DNA of 64,000 nucleotides from contig NZ_CP028843.1 of NCBI RefSeq assembly GCF_003058325.1, forward strand, positions 549,501 through 613,500, in the 5' to 3' direction. Shown in pieces: positions 54,702 to 62,956 of this stretch (position 1 is the stretch's first letter; every line of letters starts with the position of its first letter). Made by a program: the position numbers and the translations under genes. The DNA is from Methylobacterium currus. GTDB taxonomy: Bacteria > Pseudomonadota > Alphaproteobacteria > Rhizobiales > Beijerinckiaceae. The notes beneath the pieces are model-generated. The model was not told the DNA's origin. It saw nothing but the letters and a program-made list of their open reading frames with translations, and did not search any database.

Positions 54702-55421
54702 ATGACCGACGCTAAGGCGATGATCGCCGCCGAGACCATGCGGGCCGGACAGCCCGTGAGCCCCCCGATTCCAGCGCGGGCCCGCCGTCACCTGCAAGTG
54801 GCCGACGGGTTGCGCCGCGCGATCATGCTCGGCGAGATCGCCCCCGGCGCGGCCCTGCTCGAACTCGACCTCGCCGGCCGGTTCGGTTGCAGCCAGGGGG
54901 TGATCCGCGAGGCTTTGCTGCTCCTTCAGGAAGAGGGTTTGGTGCAACGTTCCGGTCATCGCGGCACCCGGGTCTCGGAGTCGAGCGCCGAGGAGGCGGT
55001 CGAGATGCTGCGCCTGCGCCGCGACCTCGAATGCCGCGCTGCCCGTCGGGCCTGCGCCCGGCCCTGCGGCAACCCCGCCGCCCTGCGGGCGGACCTCGAG
55101 GCGCAGCTCGCCCTGATGGAGGTGGCCGCGGCGGCGGGCGATCCTTACGCGCTCGCCGAGGCCGACCGCGAGTTCCACCGCCGGCTCTTCGCCGAGGCCG
55201 GCTGGCCGAGCCTGGAGCCCCTGCTCCTGCGCTGCCTGACCCACAACCACCGCTTCAAGCTGATCGCCGGGCCGGCCGACCTCACCCACACGGCGCAGCG
55301 CCATCTCGGCATCCTGGCCGCCGCCGAGAGCCGGGACGGGCCGGCTCTCGCGAGCGCGCTGGCCCACCACGTCGCGACGATCCTCGACGATGGACCGTCG
55401 CTCCTCGATGATGGGGCGTGA
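54702..55421 (+). CDS. GntR-family regulator (FCD subfamily)
   Basis: A 239-residue repressor. ATG 54702 has AGGGAGG six bases upstream. An N-terminal winged helix (VADGLRRAIMLGEIAPGAAL, FGCSQGVIREALLLLQEEGL) and a C-terminal FCD effector domain (LRRDLECRAARRACARPCG, FHRRLFAEAG) are seen. FCD regulators often sense hexuronates or their products. It probably represses the divergent transporter and lactonase and the downstream dehydrogenase through the palindrome at 54664. Confidence 0.88.
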   Translation: MTDAKAMIAAETMRAGQPVSPPIPARARRHLQVADGLRRAIMLGEIAPGAALLELDLAGRFGCSQGVIREALLLLQEEGLVQRSGHRGTRVSESSAEEAVEMLRLRRDLECRAARRACARPCGNPAALRADLEAQLALMEVAAAAGDPYALAEADREFHRRLFAEAGWPSLEPLLLRCLTHNHRFKLIAGPADLTHTAQRHLGILAAAESRDGPALASALAHHVATILDDGPSLLDDGA

Positions 55422-55464
55422 CCCGCGCCGCCGGGGCCGCACAACGACGAAACAAGGAGGACGC

Positions 55465-56301
55465 ATGAGCGAGGCAGCGGGAATCCGGGTCGCCCTGTCG
55501 GGGGCGGGCGGGCAGATCGGGGCGGTGCTGCGGCCGCGGCTGCTCGATGCCGGCATCGTCCTGCGCTCCGGCGGGGGCCCGACGGCGCTGACGCCGCTCT
55601 CGGAGGCCGAGACCGTGACGACCGGCGACCTGCGCGATCCCGAGGCGGTCGACCGGCTGCTCGAAGGGGCCGAGGTCCTGGTCCACATGGCGGGCACCAG
55701 CGTCGAGCGGCCGATGCCGGAGGTGATCGAGAACAATCTCGTGGCCCTGCAGGCGGTCTACGAGGGTGCCCGTCGCCACGCCGTGCGGCGCGTGATCTTC
55801 GCCAGCTCCAACCACGCCTTCGGCATGCATTCGGTGAACGACCGGCTCGACATCGACGCCCCGTTCCGGCCCGACGGCGCCTACGGCCTGAGCAAGGCCT
55901 GGGGCGAGCTGATGGGGCAGATGTACTGGGACCGGCACGGCATCGAGGGCGTGGCCATCCGCATCGGCAGCGCCCTGCCGCGCCCGACCGAGTTCCGCCA
56001 CCTCTCGACCTGGCTCGGCCACGACGACCTCACCCAGCTCGTGCTGCGCAGCATCGCGGCGCCGATCCCGGGCTACGTCGCGGTCTGGGGCGCCTCGAAC
56101 AACCCGCGCAGCTACTGGGACAACAGCGCGGCCGCAGCCGCGATCGGCTACCGGCCGACCCAGTCGGCGGAGGATTGGGCGGAGGAGATCCTCGGCCAGG
56201 AGAACCCCCTCGACCCGGTCGCCCGCACCCTCCAGGGCGGCAGCTTCACGACGATCGACTACACGCCGCAGGATCAGCGGCCGGGGCGGGCGAAGGGCTG
56301 A
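55465..56301 (+). CDS. udh: Uronate dehydrogenase
   Basis: A 278-residue NAD-dependent SDR-fold enzyme oxidising D-galacturonate or D-glucuronate to the aldaro-lactone. ATG 55465 follows AAGGAGG. The NAD loop is LSGAGGQIG (shortened Rossmann motif as in this family), with FASSNHAFGMH, YGLSKAWGE (Tyr and Lys) and VAVWGASNNPRSYWDN, all close to Agrobacterium Udh. With the GntR gene, ExuT-like transporter and SMP-30 lactonase it forms an oxidative uronate pathway. Later steps (dehydratase, KDG enzymes) are not in the window. Confidence 0.9.
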   Translation: MSEAAGIRVALSGAGGQIGAVLRPRLLDAGIVLRSGGGPTALTPLSEAETVTTGDLRDPEAVDRLLEGAEVLVHMAGTSVERPMPEVIENNLVALQAVYEGARRHAVRRVIFASSNHAFGMHSVNDRLDIDAPFRPDGAYGLSKAWGELMGQMYWDRHGIEGVAIRIGSALPRPTEFRHLSTWLGHDDLTQLVLRSIAAPIPGYVAVWGASNNPRSYWDNSAAAAAIGYRPTQSAEDWAEEILGQENPLDPVARTLQGGSFTTIDYTPQDQRPGRAKG

Positions 56302-56320
56302 AGCGTGCCGTGCAATGAAG

Positions 56321-56343
56321 CCTCCCCCTCTCTGCGGGGGAGG
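56321..56343. repeat. Short hairpin, shared dispersed phrase
   Basis: CCTCCCCCTCTCTGCGGGGGAGG forms a 7-bp stem; nearly the same phrase occurs near 34340. It may be the terminator of udh, but no T-run follows. Confidence 0.5.
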
Positions 56344-56381
56344 GTCCGCGCGCGACCGGCGTGTGTGGGACGCTCCGAACC

Positions 56382-56843
56382 CTACACCTCCACCTGCTCG
56401 CCCTCCGGCTCCGGCAAGCCCAGCAGCCGCGCGAGATCCGGCGCCGCATCCCCCGCCAGCAGGTCCGCCAGGGTATAGCCGTCGAGCACCGCCAGGAACG
56501 CGGCGAGCGCCTCAGCCAGAGCGCGGCGCAGGCGGCAGGCCGGGGTGATGGCGCAGGCGCCGTTCCCGAAGCACTCGACCAGGGCCAGGTCCTCCTCGGT
56601 CTGCCGCACCACCGCGCCGATCACGATCGCGCTGGGACTCAGCGCCAGGCGCAGGCCGCCGCCGCGGCCGCGGATGGTGCGCACCAGGCCGAGCCGGCCG
56701 AGCTGATGCACCACCTTGGTCAGGTGGTTCTCGGAGATGCCGTAAGCCCGTGCGACCTCGGCGATCGAGCTCTGCCGCGGCTCGTTGGCGCCGAGATAGA
56801 GCAGCGTGCGCAGGGCGTAATCGGTGTAGCGCGTCAGGCGCAT
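56382..56843 (-). CDS. nsrR: Rrf2-family nitric oxide sensor NsrR
   Basis: A 153-residue repressor. The winged helix spans the first 65 residues (SIAEVARAYGISENHLTKVV, VRTIRGRGGGLRLA). Fe-S ligands are in CFGNGACAITPAC (Cys91, Cys97, Cys103, Cys-x5-Cys-x5-Cys), and Asp8 matches the fourth ligand of known NsrR clusters. NO destroys the cluster and relieves repression. It is divergent from hmp, its expected target, with two operator candidates between. Confidence 0.92.
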   Translation of the reverse strand: MRLTRYTDYALRTLLYLGANEPRQSSIAEVARAYGISENHLTKVVHQLGRLGLVRTIRGRGGGLRLALSPSAIVIGAVVRQTEEDLALVECFGNGACAITPACRLRRALAEALAAFLAVLDGYTLADLLAGDAAPDLARLLGLPEPEGEQVEV

Positions 56844-56863
56844 GGGAGCCTCGCCCGCTTCAT

Positions 56864-56886
56864 AACATGTAATTCCTATACACCTT
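56864..56886. promoter_or_regulatory. NsrR operator candidate 1
   Basis: 23-bp imperfect palindrome AACATGTAATT-C-CTATACACCTT; one half agrees with AAGGTGTAT of site 2's pattern. The other half is weaker (AACATGTA). It lies 21 bases upstream of the nsrR start, so it probably mediates autoregulation. Confidence 0.5.
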
Positions 56887-56902
56887 CAGGCGGGCGCCGT
56901 AT

Positions 56903-56925
56903 AAGGTTCATATCGAATGCACCTT
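56903..56925. promoter_or_regulatory. NsrR operator candidate 2
   Basis: 23-bp palindrome AAGGTTCATAT-C-GAATGCACCTT, outer arms AAGGTNCAT matching with one mismatch. It resembles the NsrR consensus half AAGATGYATTT and ends 10 bases before the hmp ATG. Centre is 39 bases from site 1, so the two may lie on the same helix face. Confidence 0.65.
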
Positions 56926-56935
56926 TGAGCGCGCC

Positions 56936-58177
56936 ATGCCGTCCCCGCTGAGCCCCGCCACCATCGCCCTCGTCAAGGCCACGATCCCCGCCCTGGAGGC
57001 CCACGGCCTCGCGATCACCCGCCGGATGTACGAGCGCCTGTTTCAGGACCCGGCGATCCGCGACCTGTTCAACCAGTCGCATCACGGCGAGACCGGTTCC
57101 CAGCCGAAGGCCCTGGCCAATGCGGTGCTCGCCTATGCGCGCAACATCGACAATCTCGGTGCGCTCGCCGGCGCGGTCGAGCGCATTGCCCAGAAGCACG
57201 TCACCTTGACGATCCTGCCGGCCCACTACGCCTCCGTCGCCGAGGCGCTGCTCGGGGCGATCCAGGACGTTCTGGCCGAGGCCGCGACGCCGGAGATCTG
57301 CGCCGCCTGGGGCGAGGCCTACTGGTTCCTGGCCGACATCCTGATCGATCGCGAGGCCGCGATCTACCACGATCACGAGACGCGGCCCGGCGGCTGGACC
57401 GGCTGGCGCGACTTCCGAATCGAGAGCGTGACGATCGAGAGCGAGACGATCCGCTCCTTCGTGCTGGTACCGGTCGATGGGGGTGCGGTGCTGCGCCACC
57501 AGCCCGGCCAGTCTCTGGGCCTCCGCCTCGACCTGCCGGGCGAGGGCGTGCTCAAGCGCAACTACTCGATTTCCTGCGCACCGAACGACCGCTCTTACCG
57601 CATCACCGTGAAGCGCGAGGCGACGCCCGGCCGTCCTGCCGGCCTGGTCTCGTCCTGGCTGCACGAGACGGCCCATCCCGGCACGGTGCTGACCGTCGCG
57701 GCGCCCGCCGGCGACTTCGTGCTCGATCGTACCACGTCGGCGCCGGTGGTGCTGGTGAGCGGCGGCGTCGGCCTCACCCCGATGATGAGCATGCTGGAGA
57801 CGATCCACGCCGAGACGCCCGAGCGGCCGACCTGGTACGTCCACGGGGCGCTGCACGGCCGGGTCCACGCCATGGCCGAGCGCACCCGGCGCCTCGCCGC
57901 CGATCGCCCGGCGATCCGCCTGCACACGGTCTACGAGGCACCGGAGAGCGCGGACCGGCTCGGGACGGCGTATGACAGGGTCGGCCGCATCACCCCGGAA
58001 TGGCTCGTCGCCCACACACCGGCGGCGGAGGCGACCTACTACCTGTGCGGCCCCAAATCCTTCCTCGCCAGCCTGGTCCGCGGCCTCGCCCGCCTCGGGG
58101 TGCCGGCGGAGCGCATCCGGTACGAGTTCTTCGGGCCGGCGGACGAGCTGGAGGAGGAGGCCCGCGCGGCGGCCTAG
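56936..58177 (+). CDS. hmp: Flavohemoprotein nitric oxide dioxygenase
   Basis: A 413-residue enzyme oxidising NO to nitrate with O2 and NAD(P)H. Residues 1-138 are the globin domain, with the proximal His88 in AQKHVTL. The FAD domain shows RNYSISCAPND and the NAD domain VSGGVGLTPMMSM and YLCGPKSF. Length matches Hmp. ATG 56936 has only a weak ribosome site (TTTGAGCG). Divergent from nsrR and likely repressed by it. Ends at a perfect 9-bp hairpin. Confidence 0.96.
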   Translation: MPSPLSPATIALVKATIPALEAHGLAITRRMYERLFQDPAIRDLFNQSHHGETGSQPKALANAVLAYARNIDNLGALAGAVERIAQKHVTLTILPAHYASVAEALLGAIQDVLAEAATPEICAAWGEAYWFLADILIDREAAIYHDHETRPGGWTGWRDFRIESVTIESETIRSFVLVPVDGGAVLRHQPGQSLGLRLDLPGEGVLKRNYSISCAPNDRSYRITVKREATPGRPAGLVSSWLHETAHPGTVLTVAAPAGDFVLDRTTSAPVVLVSGGVGLTPMMSMLETIHAETPERPTWYVHGALHGRVHAMAERTRRLAADRPAIRLHTVYEAPESADRLGTAYDRVGRITPEWLVAHTPAAEATYYLCGPKSFLASLVRGLARLGVPAERIRYEFFGPADELEEEARAAA

Positions 58178-58191
58178 ATCACGACAGATTC

Positions 58192-58216
58192 GCCCCACGC
58201 GGTGCTCGCGTGGGGC
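58192..58216 (+). terminator. Hairpin after hmp
   Basis: GCCCCACGC-GGTGCTC-GCGTGGGGC, perfect 9-bp stem starting 15 bases after the hmp stop; no clear T-tract follows. It lies between convergent genes. Confidence 0.6.
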
Positions 58217-58241
58217 ATGGTTCACGTGATGGATGTGCGGG

Positions 58242-58706
58242 TTAGCGCTTGCAGAGCTTGTTCAGAGCGTCCTGCAGGGCTGTCCGTACCCGGCCGTTCG
58301 CGTCGAACGCCTTGAGGACGACCTTCGAGATCTCTCCCGAGGTGTTCACTTTCACGTCGAGGACTTGGCAGTCGGAACCTCTGATATCGGCCGTTGCTCT
58401 CACTCGATCGGAGGTCGAGAATTTGATGAGTGCGGCCGGGCTTGTGCTGCAACTGAAGCTGGCATTGATCTCGACGGACGAGGTAGGTCCGGAGGACTTG
58501 TAGCACACACTCTCCAGCTTGTGATTGGCCTTGTCGACACCGGCCCGACCGAGGTAGGAACAGTCGGTCGCCTCGATCGGACCGCGGATCTGGTCCGCGA
58601 TCCTGCCGCTAATGAACTGGTCGCATTCGGCAGCCCGGGCCACGCCGGAGCCGAGAAGGAGCGCGCCGGCGAGGGGGATCGCCGCCATCGTTGCTTGCCT
58701 CGTCAT
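58242..58706 (-). CDS. Secreted hypothetical protein with cysteines (154 aa)
   Basis: ATG 58706 follows GGAGGGATT. Residues 1-25 form a signal peptide (MTRQATMAAIPLAGALLLGS then GVARA). The mature part has five cysteines (ECDQFI, TDCSYLG, VCYKSSG, FSCSTSP, SDCQVLD) plus one near the end (KLCKR), likely forming disulfides. Its composition is less GC-biased than its neighbours. No family is recognised. The membrane-protein gene lies 44 bases upstream on the same strand and may be in the same unit. Confidence 0.65.
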   Translation of the reverse strand: MTRQATMAAIPLAGALLLGSGVARAAECDQFISGRIADQIRGPIEATDCSYLGRAGVDKANHKLESVCYKSSGPTSSVEINASFSCSTSPAALIKFSTSDRVRATADIRGSDCQVLDVKVNTSGEISKVVLKAFDANGRVRTALQDALNKLCKR

Positions 58707-58750
58707 AATCCCTCCGTTGCGCTTCGGTTCGCGTGGTCGAGGTTCCAGGA

Positions 58751-59305
58751 TCAGAGAAACCGTCCGATCCTGATCCCGGCCGCTCCGACGAGGAACGGCA
58801 GGATGACGTGCGCCCAAGTTTGATAGGGCGGATAGAAATGCGGCATCGCTTCTTGCTGTTCAGGTTTCAACCCAAAACAGTAGTGGGGCTTCCACCCGGC
58901 CGCAGAAGAAAGATCGAAATCCGTGAACAGGCGCAGGTGGTCGAACTGATCACAGGGAATGCCGGCCTGGGTCGTTTCGAAGATAAGCTGCCGGAGCAAA
59001 AATAACTCCGCGATCGCCGGGATCAGGGCAAGTGCGATCATCGCGATCCGTGCGCCCCTCGACCGCTGGGCGGGGGTCACCACGACCACCGATGCGTAGT
59101 AAAGCAACCACACCATGCCTGCTGAAATAATCCAGGGGCCGAGGATCACGACCCATCCGACGTTGACATTGGTCAGCTTGAGGCCTGCCAATGAGAGCTC
59201 GTCGAATATGGATGGCGCACGACTGATGATGCAAAACAGGATGCACAAAGAAGCGAGCAGGCCGTAGCTATTCAGGAGCGTCTGCCGATTATCGTCGTTT
59301 TCCAT
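58751..59305 (-). CDS. Hypothetical four-helix membrane protein (184 aa)
   Basis: ATG 59305 is preferred (beginning MENDDNRQ); a start 16 codons upstream exists, and ribosome sites are weak. Hydrophobic segments are GLLASLCILFCIISRA, VGWVVILGPWIISAGMVWLL, RIAMIALALIPAIAELFLL and VILPFLVGAAGIRIG. An extracytoplasmic loop contains cysteines (GIPCDQFD, HYCFGLK). Codon use is moderately less GC-rich. Function unknown; probably paired with the secreted Cys protein downstream. Confidence 0.6.
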   Translation of the reverse strand: MENDDNRQTLLNSYGLLASLCILFCIISRAPSIFDELSLAGLKLTNVNVGWVVILGPWIISAGMVWLLYYASVVVVTPAQRSRGARIAMIALALIPAIAELFLLRQLIFETTQAGIPCDQFDHLRLFTDFDLSSAAGWKPHYCFGLKPEQQEAMPHFYPPYQTWAHVILPFLVGAAGIRIGRFL

Positions 59306-59527
59306 TGATCCGATACCTGACTTCGGCAGTGATCGCGGGGTCTCAACGGGCAATGATATTTTGGATTACGGCAAGTTTATTTTTATTTTGGTGTCTTGCA
59401 GCTCTGTTCGAGCAATAATTAATACATGGCTAACCAGCCGGCCGCCGTCAAGGGGCCGGCTGAAAAACTTCCGATTTTAGGAAAAATACTGACAGGGAGC
59501 GCGAGCCTGAAAGGTCAATACTGGCGA

Positions 59528-60676
59528 TCAGTGTGTGTCCGCCAGCACCCGCGCATTCTCCCGGATCGCCGCCTCGCTCACCGCGATCCCGAGCCCGGGG
59601 CCCCGCGGCACCACCACCTCGCCCGCCTCGACCGGCACCCGCGCCTCCAGCACGTCCTCCGTCAGCACGTGGTGGGGCATGTAGAACTCGCAGCCGAGCG
59701 AGATGCCGGGGGTGGCGGCGATGAGCTGGGTGCCGGCGGCGAGCGCGATGCCGCCCTCCCACAGGGTGCCGCCGTAGCCCGGCAGGCCCGCGGTCTCGGC
59801 GATCGCCATCAGCGCTTGCGCCTTCAGCATCCCGCCGCACTTCATCAGCTTGACCGAGACCGCGTCCGCGGCCCGGCGCCGGACCACCTCCAGGGCGTCC
59901 GCGGCATCGAAGCAGCTCTCGTCGGCCAGGATCGGGGTGTCGAGGGCCGCGGTGAGCTCCGCCATCGCGTCGAGATGGCGGCGCGCCACCGGCTGCTCGA
60001 TGAAGGTCGGCCGGAAGGCCTCGATGTCGCGCAAGGTCCGCAACGCCCCGAACGGCGCCAGCGCCTGGTTGTAATCGACCCGGAGATCGATGCCCTCGCC
60101 GAAGGCCGCCCGCATCGCTTCGAGATGGGCGAGATCCTCGGCATGGGACTTCACCCCGGTCTTCACCTTGAACAGGCGGTGGCCCCCCGCCGTCATGGCG
60201 TGCATGCGGGCGAGGTCGGCGTCGAAATCCGGATCGGCGATCGAGAACGACAGCGGGATCCGGTCCCGCACCCGGCCGCCCAGCAGCTCGGCCACCGGGA
60301 GCCCCGACGCGTGGCCCAGGATGTCGAGCAGCGCCATCTCGACTGCCGCCTTGGCGTCGGTATGGCCGGTGAGCGCCCGGTCGAGATCGGCGGCGAGCGC
60401 CCGGACGCCACGCGCCGAGCGGCCGAGGATCAGCGGGCGCAGATAGGTGTCGAGGGCCGAGAAGGCGCCCTCGGCGGTGCCGGTGAACACCTCCCAGGGG
60501 GCCGCCTCGCCCCAGCCGACGATCCCCTCCCGGGTGGTCAGGCGCAGGAGCACCCGCTTGACCGTGCCCTTGACGTCGCCGACGCCCTGGCGGCGGGCCA
60601 TCCTGATCGGGCTCTCGATCAGGACGACGCGCAGATGCGCGATGACGAGCGAATCGGTGAGGGGGATGCGGCTCAC
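59528..60676 (-). CDS. Enolase-superfamily enzyme, MLE (muconate cycloisomerase-like) subgroup
   Basis: A 382-residue TIM-barrel enzyme that abstracts a proton alpha to a carboxylate. The acid/base Lys pair is in RLFKVKTGV, metal ligands in LRVDYNQ (Asp), FIEQPV (Glu) and ILADESCF (Asp), and the second Lys in SVKLMKCGG. These mark the MLE subgroup, which includes cycloisomerases, o-succinylbenzoate synthase and amino-acid racemases or epimerases. GTG 60676 overlaps the SDR stop (GTGA). With a polar-amino-acid-type importer in the same operon, an amino-acid derivative is a plausible but unproven substrate. Confidence 0.83.
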   Translation of the reverse strand: MSRIPLTDSLVIAHLRVVLIESPIRMARRQGVGDVKGTVKRVLLRLTTREGIVGWGEAAPWEVFTGTAEGAFSALDTYLRPLILGRSARGVRALAADLDRALTGHTDAKAAVEMALLDILGHASGLPVAELLGGRVRDRIPLSFSIADPDFDADLARMHAMTAGGHRLFKVKTGVKSHAEDLAHLEAMRAAFGEGIDLRVDYNQALAPFGALRTLRDIEAFRPTFIEQPVARRHLDAMAELTAALDTPILADESCFDAADALEVVRRRAADAVSVKLMKCGGMLKAQALMAIAETAGLPGYGGTLWEGGIALAAGTQLIAATPGISLGCEFYMPHHVLTEDVLEARVPVEAGEVVVPRGPGLGIAVSEAAIRENARVLADTH

Positions 60677-61428
60677 GTGAGCCCTCCGTCGACGTGCATG
60701 ACCTGGCCGGTGACGTAGGAGGCGGCCGGGGAGGCGAGGAAGGCGATGACGGCGGCGATCTCCGCCGGATCGGCCCGCCGCCCAAGGGGGATGGCGGATT
60801 CGAGGGCCGCGATCGCCTCAACTGAGAGCGCCCCGGCGCGGCCCGGGTCCTTGCGGGTCAGGCCCGGTGCCACGGCGTTGACGGTGATGCCGTCCGGGGC
60901 GAGCTCGCGGGCAAGGCTCCGCACCAGGGCCTCCAGGGCGGCCCGGCCGGCGGAGGAGGCCGAGAACAGGCCGAGATCGGCCCGGTAGAGATGGGCGACG
61001 TAGGACGACACCGCGACGACTCTCGGTGCCGTGCCCGCCCGCAGCAGCGGTGCGGCGGCTTGCGCAAGGCGCAGGAACGACTCGGCCGAGAGGGCGAGCG
61101 CCGCCGCGAGGCTGGCCGGATCGAGCGCGAGGGCGCCGCCCCTTTGCGCCTTGCCGGCGGCGGCCACCACGGCGTCGAGGCGCCCGAAGGTCTCCGAGGC
61201 GAGCGCGACGCCGCGCGGGCCGGTTTCCGGGTCGGCAAGGTCGCCGAGCCAGGTCGCGACGGTGGCACCCTGGGAGCGGGCCGCCTCCGCCACCGCGTCG
61301 AGCCCCGCCGCGTTGCGGCCGCTCTGCAGCACCAGGCCGTGGCCGGGGGCGGCAAGGCCGAGAGCCGTGGCCCGGCCGATGCCGCTGCCTGCCCCCGTCA
61401 CCAGGATGACGCGCGTGAGGACGCTCAT
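60673..61428 (-). CDS. SDR oxidoreductase
   Basis: A 251-residue short-chain dehydrogenase. TGAGSGIG (residues 11-18) and the C-terminal SPAASYVTGQVMHVDGGLT are clear. The catalytic Ser region is VAVSSYVAHLYRAD, but the usual YxxxK is altered: the aligned stretch FSASSAGRAALEALVRS has no Tyr and no Lys. The enzyme may therefore be degenerate or use other residues. ATG overlaps the ATPase gene's stop (ATGA), and its stop overlaps the MLE-like start. Confidence 0.8.
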   Translation of the reverse strand: MSVLTRVILVTGAGSGIGRATALGLAAPGHGLVLQSGRNAAGLDAVAEAARSQGATVATWLGDLADPETGPRGVALASETFGRLDAVVAAAGKAQRGGALALDPASLAAALALSAESFLRLAQAAAPLLRAGTAPRVVAVSSYVAHLYRADLGLFSASSAGRAALEALVRSLARELAPDGITVNAVAPGLTRKDPGRAGALSVEAIAALESAIPLGRRADPAEIAAVIAFLASPAASYVTGQVMHVDGGLT

Positions 61429-62213
61429 GCCGCCGGCACCTCGCCGCGACGGTGGAAATGGGCCAGGAAGGCCTGGGTGTCGGGGTGCTGCGGCGCGTCG
61501 ATCAGGGCGCGGGCCGGGCCTTCCTCGACCACCACGCCGTCGCGCAGGAAGACCACCCGGTCGGCGACCTCGCGGGCGAAGGCGATCTCGTGGGTGACGA
61601 TCACCATGGTCATCCCGTCGGCGGCGAGCGCCCGCATCACCCCCAGCACCTCGCCGACGAGTTCCGGATCGAGGGCCGAGGTCGCCTCGTCGAACAGCAT
61701 CACCTCGGGCTCCATGGCGAGCGCCCGCGCGATGGCGACGCGCTGCTTCTGCCCGCCCGACAGGCGGCTCGGATACTGCTCCGCCTTGTCGGCGAGGCCG
61801 ACCTTGGCCAGCAGCGCGCGGGCCCGCGCCTCGGCCTCGGGCCTGGCCAAGCGCTGCACGGTGACCGGCCCCTCCATGACGTTCTGGAGGGCGGTGAGGT
61901 GCGGGAACAGGTTGAAGTGCTGGAACACCATGCCGGTATTGGCGCGGAACCGCGCCAGGGCCTTCGTCCCTGGCAGCCTGGTGCCGGGTCCGAACCGGAA
62001 CGCGTCGGCCCCGACCCGGACCTCGCCCGAATCCGGCACCACCAGGAGGTTGATGCAGCGGAGCAACGTCGACTTGCCGGAGCCCGACGGCCCGATCAGC
62101 GCCACCACCCCGCCCGCCGGCACGGCGAGCGATACGTCCTTGAGCACCACATGAGCGCCGAAGCTCTTGGCGAGATGCGTGATCGCGATCTTCGGAGGTG
62201 AGGTCCCTGCCAT
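61425..62213 (-). CDS. ABC importer ATPase, polar amino acid type
   Basis: A 262-residue GlnQ/HisP-like ATPase. ATG 62213 is used. Walker A is GPSGSGKSTL, Q-loop VFQHFNLFPH, signature LSGGQKQRVAIARAL, Walker B VMLFDEATSALD, switch His in VIVTHE. It powers the permease whose stop lies ten bases upstream. It overlaps the SDR gene by four bases. Together with the permease and binding protein it forms a family-3 importer. Confidence 0.93.
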   Translation of the reverse strand: MAGTSPPKIAITHLAKSFGAHVVLKDVSLAVPAGGVVALIGPSGSGKSTLLRCINLLVVPDSGEVRVGADAFRFGPGTRLPGTKALARFRANTGMVFQHFNLFPHLTALQNVMEGPVTVQRLARPEAEARARALLAKVGLADKAEQYPSRLSGGQKQRVAIARALAMEPEVMLFDEATSALDPELVGEVLGVMRALAADGMTMVIVTHEIAFAREVADRVVFLRDGVVVEEGPARALIDAPQHPDTQAFLAHFHRRGEVPAA

Positions 62214-62223
62214 GCGTTGAGCC

Positions 62224-62886
62224 TCAATCGCTGGTGGCGAGGCGCCGCTCGCCCCGGCGCACGATCCAGGTGAGGGGATACAGCGCCGCGAAGTACAGGA
62301 CAGCCACGAGCGTGTAGATCTCCAGCGGCCGGTAGCTGTCATGGGCCGCGACCTGGCCCTGGTAGAGCAGGTCCGGCACCGCCAGCACCGAGACGAGCGA
62401 GGTGTTCTTGAACTGGATGATCGACTGGTTCATCAGCGGCGGCACCATGCGCTTGAGCGCCTGGGGCAAGATGATCCGGCGCAGGCTTTGGGCCGGGGTC
62501 ATGCCCAGGGCCGCCGCCGCCTCGCCCTGGCCGCGGTCGATCGACACGATGCCGCCGCGGATGATCTCGGCGTAGAACGAGCCGCCATAGAGCGACAGCG
62601 CCAGCACCGAGGCGCCGACCGCCGAGATCTCGATCCCGGCGAGGATGGGCAGGGCGTAGTAGAACCACACCAGCTGCACCAGGAGCGGGGTGCAGCGAAA
62701 GACCTCGATATAGGCGTTGCTGAGCCAGCGCAGGGGCGCCAGGTGCGACAGCTTGGCGAGACCGGCCGCGAGGCCGACCAGGAGCCCGATCACCACGATC
62801 GCAACCGTGAAGGCCACCGTGACGCCGAGCCCCTGGACGAACAGCCAGCGATAGGTCCAGAGCGAGCCGAAATCCCACGTGTACAT
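62224..62886 (-). CDS. ABC importer permease, polar amino acid type (HisMQ family)
   Basis: A 220-residue inner-membrane protein with about five helices. The EAA loop is GQGEAAAALGMTPAQSLRRI followed by ILPQALKRMVPP; WLSNAYIEVFRCTPLLVQLV is the N-terminal family signature. One permease gene is present, so it presumably works as a homodimer. It lies 71 bases after the binding-protein gene. Confidence 0.92.
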   Translation of the reverse strand: MYTWDFGSLWTYRWLFVQGLGVTVAFTVAIVVIGLLVGLAAGLAKLSHLAPLRWLSNAYIEVFRCTPLLVQLVWFYYALPILAGIEISAVGASVLALSLYGGSFYAEIIRGGIVSIDRGQGEAAAALGMTPAQSLRRIILPQALKRMVPPLMNQSIIQFKNTSLVSVLAVPDLLYQGQVAAHDSYRPLEIYTLVAVLYFAALYPLTWIVRRGERRLATSD

Positions 62887-62956
62887 GTCCAGACCTAACC
62901 CTGGCGGGCCACCCCGCGCCGCTTCAGGCTTCCGGCCGCTCCGCGACCCTGCCGGC

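Noticed and set aside
59528..60676. Galactarolactone cycloisomerase completing the uronate pathway
   Set aside because: Motifs belong to the MLE subgroup with KxK and a second Lys, and the gene sits in an amino-acid-importer operon.
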